This document shows, piece by piece, positions 20,483 through 29,400 of a stretch of DNA of 30,056 bases. The notes under the pieces were generated by a model, which worked only from the letters and a program-made list of their open reading frames with translations, was not told where the DNA came from and made no database searches. Each line of letters begins with the position of its first letter. The first letter of the stretch is position 1. A program made the translations under genes and the position numbers. The DNA comes from a virus. The stretch is from the IMG/VR virus record IMGVR_UViG_3300009605_000084, positions 1 to 30,056 of that record; one strand, given 5' to 3'.

Positions 20483-23400
20483 TGCCTTCCGATCTCAAGT
20501 GGCTTTATGATACAGCCGCTGATGCTAATCTTAATGTTGGTGGTTATAATGATTTTTTGGAAGCAATGGATGACGACAGCAGTCGTCAATGGCTGTATGA
20601 TACATTAACAAAACAAGGTGCAAATCTTGGCGATTATGCTGAATATAATGAAAAGTTTCCTGTAGTTAATGGCGACTATGAGGGAGCTGGCCCTCCTGAA
20701 CCTGAAGCATTTGATTCTTCAAGCGCTGAATATGATTATCAGACAGCTGTCGTACACGGATTGGATAAAGACGCTGCTACCGGTGAATGGCCCAGCCGTG
20801 AACCGACAACAGGCAGAATATTAAAAGGCTCTGATCATCCTACTTTTAATGAAACGATTGATGCTGAAAAAGCATTAGGAAATATAGTTTATACAAATCC
20901 GGATGATGGATTAATTTATTCCCATCCAAAAGATAGCGTAGAAGTCAGCGCTGAAAATGTCCTATCAAGCGAAATACAAGTACCTGACTCCTCCAAACTA
21001 AAAATAGAACAGGCCGGTGTCGGTGATATTAACACCGGAAAAAAAGATATTCACTCCACCGATTACGGGATACCGCAAATCAATGACACCACATGGAATG
21101 ATATATTTAAAAATGAGTATGGAAAAGATTTGCCTGATTCATTACCGGAAGAACAGATAAAATTTGCGGTAGATAGAATATTATTAAATAAAGAAGGGGA
21201 TAGTCCTAATGGTATAAAGAATTGGGCTGCATATAATAACGGTTCCTGGGTACAGTTTAAAGACTATACGAATGAACGGTATGTCGCTGAACTTGGTGCT
21301 GATCCAAAACATCTTGAATTGATTGACACCCTTGCCGGGCCGGAGGCAACAACAATAAAAGCGGTGTTTGCCGCTGAATCAAAATTTGATTCTTCCGCTG
21401 TTAAAGTCAATTATATGCCGAGTAAGGAAGGCGGTATAAACGCTGAAGGTGGTGATGTAGTTGATGAAACCGGTCTTTATGGATTAAAGAAGGTTGATGT
21501 TCAGGGACAGCCGCAATATATATTTACAGAAGCACCGGAGAAGTCGATAACAGACAATATTATTAAACGTGTAGGCGATATGTGGAAGTATCGTGATTTA
21601 TCAGGCCCATCTGAAGAAGTAAAGGGCGCTCGCGCGGTAGAAGATTTAATTAGGCATCAATCTCTTTCTGACAGGGCTGCGAAAATAGCAATATATGATA
21701 ATCCTCGATCACCTGAATTTGAAAAAGAAGTACGCGCTCAAGTCGCGTGGAATACTATGAGTACACCAATGTTATTCACAGGCCCACAGAAAACTGCGCT
21801 TGGTGAGGGGTTCCGGAAGGCCGCTGTAAAAGGAAGATTTGGAATAGGTGAAATTGGAAAGAGTGAGTATGATGCAAAGATGCGCAGGCTGGCGAATCCA
21901 AGAGAGCATTATAAAAGAAAATTAAGAGAGATCGGGTTAGATGTACCTGATGATGATTTTCAGGGGCTTGCATGGTCACAATCCCTTTCGGGGATAGCAT
22001 GGCAGATTTATACAGGTAAGGATGTTGATTTAACATTCTACGATCCCGGCGATCAGGCACAGATTGCCGCTGGGGTATTGAGTATGGGTTTAGATCCGCT
22101 TGCTATGTTAGGTTTTGGTGCTGGTGAAGTTATAGGGCAGGGGGCAGTAAGAATTGCCGGTAAATATACAAGTAATAAATTATTAAAGCTGGGTGTTAGT
22201 GAAGCAGTAGTTAATCGCGGTATAGCTATTGGAAAAGGAAATTATGTTAAAGGTATGGCTGGAATGGGTGGTGCATTGGGTGGTTATGAAGGTCTTGGCA
22301 GTCCATTGCGGCAATTACATGAAAAGGGATTTGTAGATAAAGGGCAAGTGGCTATGGACATACTTGCTCACACTTCTCTTGGTATGATTACAGGCGCTCT
22401 TGGTCAAGGCGGATTATCTTTTGGTAAATTAGTAAGACCTGTAGGCAGGGGCGCGAAACTTATACCAGAAGGCACAAAGTTTGTTGGTGAAGTACTTGGT
22501 TTTGGCGGTGTTTCACCACTGCTGATTGAGGGTAGAAAGCCAGAATGGCCGAATGATTTTATACACGCTGCCGAGTTCTTGATGGGAATGAAACTGGTAG
22601 GTGGGGTTAATGGTGTTTATGGTAAGCCTGCTGTAAGATATGCTAAAGAAGGCATGGCCCGACTGATACATGGTGAATATTTAAGAAACGGTAAAGACTT
22701 CTCTAAAGCACAGGTAACAATAGGCGAGAAAGCGAAATCAGCTATTGAACTTGCGTTAGAAGGCAACATTGCTTGGGAAGGAAATGCACAGCCCGGAGTA
22801 TCAACAGGAGGAAAGGGAGTTGTTTATGGTGAAAAGCCCAATTTATCTGTGGATTCAAGGGGGGTTGCGATCATATACGATCAGTTTGGCAATCGTATAC
22901 CGTACAGACCAGCATTAACTCAAAAAGAATTAGTATTAAATGGTGAAATAGTAAGACCGCTTGTTGGTGACGATGGAAAGCCGGTTGTTGGTGAAGATGG
23001 AAAGCCAAGATTTCAGACAATACAATCTGAATACCATGAAGGTTCTACAGAATCGCGGATGAAGGGTTATAATGAAAAAGGTGAGGAAGTTGATTTAATT
23101 GTTCATTCAAATAAAGATGGAACTGTAACTGATATAGAGATGTCAGCTTTTAATGATAGTAAACCTATATCTGAACAAATGCACCTTTTAGATAGAATGA
23201 GATATGTAGACCGAGCGGAAGTGGCAGATGCAAAACTTAATATAAACACAGATACGAATAGGATCGTTGATATGTTAGGCGGTGGGTTTAAGCCACGGTA
23301 TGGAGCCGAAGGAGAAGGCGGCTTTGTCACAACAGCAATGGGTCGTGGTCAGGTTCCTGAAAAGACAGGCCAGCGGATCGTAGAGGGAGAAAAGGTAATT

Positions 23401-26400
23401 GATGTAGTTGAAGAAATGGTTCCTGTTTATGATAAAAAGGGGAAGCCTAAACTTGATAAAAAAGGAAAACCATTATTAAAAAAAGAACAACGACCAATTA
23501 TGGAGCAACTCCCTGTAATCGAGGCTGTAGCAGAGAAATTGGAACTGCCGCCGCACCTCCGTGGGGATGCTTTACGAGCTTTGCCTAATGATGTATTGGA
23601 TGTAATGTTAAAGAACAAAGAAACTACACCAAAAGAAAAACAGGTTATCCGTGTTGAGCAGGAACGCAGGCGAGGAGTTGAAGCTGGTGAAAAGTTAAAG
23701 GTTGTAGATGTATCAGATATGGTTGCAGAGCGTGGTGAACTGCAAGCAGAACAAAATAAACTTTTTATTGAGCTATATGGAGAAAGAGAAATTCCAGTTA
23801 GGGGGCGGGATGGTAAACAGGTAATTGATGAACGCACAGGTAAACCAAAGGTTAAAGTTATTGGGGAAGGCGAGGTTGGACTGAAAGAAGGCTCACCTGA
23901 ATATGATGCAAAAGAAAAGCAGATTGTTGAGATTGGTGATCGTATGCAATCACTTGATTTGCAAATTGGTAAAAGAACTCTTGAGTTAAGTGGAATAGAA
24001 AAACGCGAACTTCCTAAAGAAGAACCACCTAAAGAAGAACCACCGCCTGAAGCCGCGCCGGATGTAGCGCCTGAAGTACCGCCAGAACCTCCTAAAGCAC
24101 CGAAAAAAGAAAAACCGATTACAGAAAAAGAATTGGATGCTATTGACGAAAAAACACAGATATTGTATAATAAAGAATCTGAACTGGTAAAAGAAATATT
24201 TGGTAAGGATTCCGTTGTGGAAGAGGTTGTTGTTGGTAAAGATATTGGTGAAGATATTATTATTGGTGCTGGTGAGTGGACTCCTCAAAGGTTTAAGGTT
24301 GATCCAGATATTGCAGGCGAATTAACTAAATCACAAAGGAAAAAAGCGCAAAAAATAGTTGATGATCTGAACGCAATCGAAGAAGAAGTGATAAGACGGT
24401 CTGGTGCTGAAGTTGAAGCACCAGCTGAAGTCTCCCCGCCAGCTGAAAAACCTGCGCCTGCCAAACCGGAAAAAGATATTGTTGGATATAGAAGCGAAGA
24501 AGTTTATGGGGAGGGTAAGCGTGATGTAGAAAAAGTGGTGAAGCATGAAGTAGAAGAATTAGGCAATAAACATATTGTAGAAGAATTAATTAAAAAGGGC
24601 GCAATAAAAGACGAATCTGAATTACCAGCATATTTAAAATCATTGAAGGATAGGGGGTACGATGAAGTTTTGTGGTTATCGCCTAAAAGGAAAGATGTTG
24701 TTAAAGAATATGATGTTAGTCCTGAATCTGTAGAAAAAATTGAAATAAAAGAAGGTATTGTTTTATCAGATTTAGGGTCAGAAGGTAAATTAATTGCTTA
24801 TAAGTCTGAAGCACCAGTAGAAAAACCTGCTCCTGAAGCACCAGCAAAAGCGCCTGAACCTAAAAAATGGATTGACATTACCGGTTCAAAAGGAAACAAG
24901 CTGGGTGAGTTTGATAAATTAGAAGAAGGCGGTAAATGGGCTGATTATGGTATAAGAAAAGACAAAAAAGGTGGAAAGTTTATATACAAAGTTGTAGAAA
25001 GGAGAGATGATCAGTATGGTGTGCGTTATCATACAAAAGATGGAGTGCCGTTTGATACTTATGAGAAGGCCTTTGCTGGGCTGGCAGATCGTATAGCAAG
25101 AGAGGGAACAGCCGAATTAGATATGAGCAGGTATACTCCTGAACTACAGCAGGCCATATTAAAGATTGAAGCTACTTTTGATCATCCAGCATTAAGAAGT
25201 GAAGTGGCGGCAGGTACGACTGCGGAACAATATGCAAAAGACGTATCTAAAAAAGATTTACAGGTTCTTTTAGATGCAACAATACATCAGCCTGGACTAA
25301 AAGGATCGAGATATTTAAGTATTGGAAGTTTGAACAAGCCGGTAATTGCAAAGGACTTGCTGACATGGCAGAAACGCGGTAACGCGGCAAGGGAAAAACT
25401 TGGTGAAGCTCCGGTAGAAAAAGCACCTCCTAAAGAATTAGAAAAATCTAAAGGCCATATTGCATTTAAAGGAGAATATGAATATGCCGTGAGTGACAAG
25501 GGTGAGCTTATGAGAGCGCCTATTAATAATCCTGTTATGCCGGATGGCTACCGTGGAGGTATGCGATTTGAAGCGCCAAAACATCTAATCGAAAGCAAAT
25601 TAAAAGAATTAGGGGTAAAAGCACCAGCACCACCAGTAGAAAAACCTCCAATACCAGAGTTGAAGCCGGGTTCTGCGGCGGCAGAGCTTGACTATAAGAT
25701 GTCATTGGCTGGTCTTGATAAAGAAATGTCAATGCTTAAATTAGCGTTTAGCGATATTGTTGATCCAATACCAGCAGATCATAGTGGAAAAAGATGGGGT
25801 AAGGTAGATGATATATATGCCGTATTAACTGCAAATAAAAAAAGGCTTGATGCAATACAAGACCTTGCTGAAAACCGTAAGGCTATGTTTAGCGGTATAA
25901 AGCACAAAATTAGACTGAAACGTGTTTCTGATGATGTCCTTGAAATAAATTTAGCTGATTTATCTGAATTGCCGGGAGCGCGTCCTGTTGGTGAAGTAAA
26001 GCCGCGTAAACTTCTTTCAGATTTAAAGAAAAGGGAGTTGAAGAAAGAAAAAGAAGCACCTCCTGAAGTCAAACCACCAAAGAGAGCGCCGGGTGAAACA
26101 AAGCCGGTGAATCCTGAAGTAGCTGATCTGCAAAAGAAAATATCGAGGTTAGAAGCCGGTGTTGAAGAAAAAGGGAGGAAACAAGCAGAAAAGGTTTATG
26201 GCGAGGACGTTCCTGATGCGATAGCTGAAAAGTTTATATCAGATGCAAAGAAGGTATCAGCTTCTAAAGCCAAGAAGGTTAAAGAAAAGATCAAGATGAT
26301 CGAAGATGCTGAAAAAGGCAAGGTCAGGGAGGATGCGCCAAAGTCTATTCAAGAGCTGGTGGTTGATAAGTCTAAAATTGATGCGAAATTAAAGGCAGAG

Positions 26401-29400
26401 TACGCAAAGGGCGAAAAAGCGGATGCAGTTAAAGTTTCTGAATTATTAGAACAGAAGAATCAATTGAGTGAAGATATAGGGAAAGCGAAGCTCGGAAAGC
26501 CTCGAACTGGCGATCAGGTTACGCTTACTCCAACTAAAAAAGGTGGGAAAAAGGTTGTAAAGAAACCTGTTGATGATCCTGTAATGCGCGGTAAGATCGA
26601 AATGGGGAACATATTTGAAAGTATAAAGGATCAAGTTGGAAATCAAGCTATGTCAGATATGGGGTCAATCTCATTAGCAGAAAGAGCAGAAAGAGCAGGA
26701 GATTTAGATATAGATTGGTCGTTAGTTACCGCACCGGAACACAGTAGGATTGTAAAAAGAAAAAATGGGCAATTTTTAGAGATTGATCTTCCGTTTGTTG
26801 AGGGTACTTATGAAGTCCAGCTTCCAGTTCGTGTTACTATGAATAAAGATGGCAGTATGACAACTGGTGTAAACGAAAATCCGTGGTTTAAGAAATTCAG
26901 TAAAAATGCAGTGGCACAAGCATTTAAAAAACCGGGTAAACCAAGAATAATTAGGGAATCTATCAAGGGCGATCTGGTAACTATTAGAGGTGAAGTATAT
27001 AAATTAGACAGTCCAGCTGGTTATACAGCAGAAAATATTGGTGAATGGTCGGTTCTTCGTAAAGGTGAATATCGTACTGTTGATGACATTTCATTACGGA
27101 AAGCTGCAGATAGAGAGCTTGAACGGATGGGTGCAGAACGTGCTGCAGGCCCGGTAGCGTTCGCACCAGAATTTACTGCTCCAGCGCGTAAAGCGCTTGC
27201 CCAACAGGATCAGAAAGGATTGAATAAGGCGCTTAAAGGCTATCAGAAGCGCTTAAAACAGTATCAAGGATTCAAACAGCCTACAAAAGAAGTGCAGCAC
27301 TCTATGGGCGAATTAAAAGAAGCAATTAAAATTGCGGAGGATTTAATAAAAGTACAAAAAGAAGCAGATCGGCTGGGTGGCACGATAGCTGGTATGGATT
27401 TCATACCCGGAACTACTGCTTTCTTTAATGCCATGCGCCAGTGGAAGCGATCTAAACTACCTCTTTCAGATCGGAAAAAGCTGGATAGTCTTGTAAGGCG
27501 TTCCAATAAACTGCATAACAAATGGGTAGCTGAAGGCCGGGTTGACAGGGAAATGGAAGGCCGCCTTGAAAAATTAAGCGATGAGATTGTGGCGCTGGAG
27601 AGTAAGGTAGCCAATCAAATTCCATCTGAAACAGAGATGGTTAAAATTGATCGGAATATTAAATGGCCTTCAAGAACGCGTGATCTCCGCCGGACACATA
27701 AGAAACAGCGCGATCTTTCGAAGCAGTTGAAGGAAACCGGTGTTGAGAATGTTGATGAGAATTACCGTGATATAAAACTGGAAGTAACAAAAAACCGTAC
27801 AGACTCACAAAAAGATTTTACTCGAGATGAAATAAATATGTACGAAACAATATTAGATGATATGGCTTCAAACGGCGGTTATCTCGATAATATACCAGCA
27901 TATTTAATTGGGAAAGATGTACCTATATACAAAGAATTGGGGCCAAAGGCCGGTTATAGGACTAAACGGTGGGGTAAGCATTTAGAAAGATGGATGTTGA
28001 TGCACAAGTCAATGAATACGGGATTAAAATATATCTTTCCGCATGATTATCAAATTTCACTTATGGGAAAACATGGAAAAGCGCTACACGATTTAAACTC
28101 CAAATTTATAGCAAGGATGCAGCTGATTCAAGGAGATGGTGAAAATACAATAAAAGAAATACAAAAATTGATCAAGAAGAAGAACATGAAAAATTTCGTA
28201 GCGGCAATTGATCCAGAACTCGGTGAATTTATGGATTTTAGGGGTAAGGGTAAGTTTTTAAGCGATCCCAACACAAAAAAAGCGGCACGGTTGTGGAGAG
28301 AATACACAGATCGTCTGCATGACATGAGAAAAAAATATGAAACTTGGGTTACTTACGACATTGCTGGGAAAAAAGTACGAGTACCGGCTGACGATGTATA
28401 TATTGACAATTGGGTACGATGGCAGTTAAGTAAAGATGCACTTAAAGATTTTGCTAAAGAAGGGCCGTTGTTTCAAAAAGAAGTGCAGAGGTTGATAGAT
28501 AAAAGCGGAAAGACGATTAAGGACGCTAAAACAGGCAAGGTCAGGGAAAAAACCCGCGCTGAAAAAGAAATAGAAGCATATCAGATTATTGGTGAATGGT
28601 ATAGATTATCTCCTCATGTTCAATCGCCTGTTCGTTATGGCTCTATGGATACGCCGAGAATGGCTAATCTTTCGCGTGAATTATATGAAAAGGATTTTAC
28701 TGAACTTGCTCCGGGGATCGCTCAACGAGGAGCAAATTTTCTTGCTGCAGCAGAAGTCTATGGACAAGACATGGGTGTTGTAAAAGAAATGGTAGGTCGT
28801 ATAGGTACAGACCCTGCGTTGGGCCGGGGTGCGGCTAAATCAGGTAGGCGAGCCGCTGAATATATGGATACTATTGTTTTGGGGCATGGAGAGAGAAACC
28901 CATTTATGATGGGAATAACAAGAGTGCTTGGAACCGGTTATCTTTCAGGCCCAAGATCATTTACCAACAATATTATGTATTCTAACAATGTTGACCCTGC
29001 CGCTTTTACATGGAGAGCTGCGGTAAGGGGAATGACAGGATTTTTTAAGAGTCCTGAAATAGCTCTGACGGAAGCAAGAAAGGCAGGCCAGCTGGGTGTT
29101 GGCGTTCGTGAAATGGAACAGATGACTTTTGTTAAAGGAGTTCAGAAATATGTTTCTCCGTGGATTTCTTGGTCTGAATTTTTTAATCGGGCAAAAGCAG
29201 TAATGGCAGCAGGCGAAACGGCTGATATTTATTCTAAATATCTTTCAGACAGTATATCACCAGAGATAAAGAGTCGCTTACCGCTTGGCTGGCGCAAAAG
29301 AATGAACGCAAAAACAGCAAGACTCTTTTTTAAGGATTTTGGAAGTTTTTCTGATGCAGAAATAGACAGGTTTATTGAGCGTGGAAGGATGACAGAGGCA

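Noticed and set aside
23986-24288. Minus-strand frame rich in Phe/Arg
   Set aside because: Reverse reading of a Pro/Glu/Lys linker in the giant gene; low-complexity artefact.
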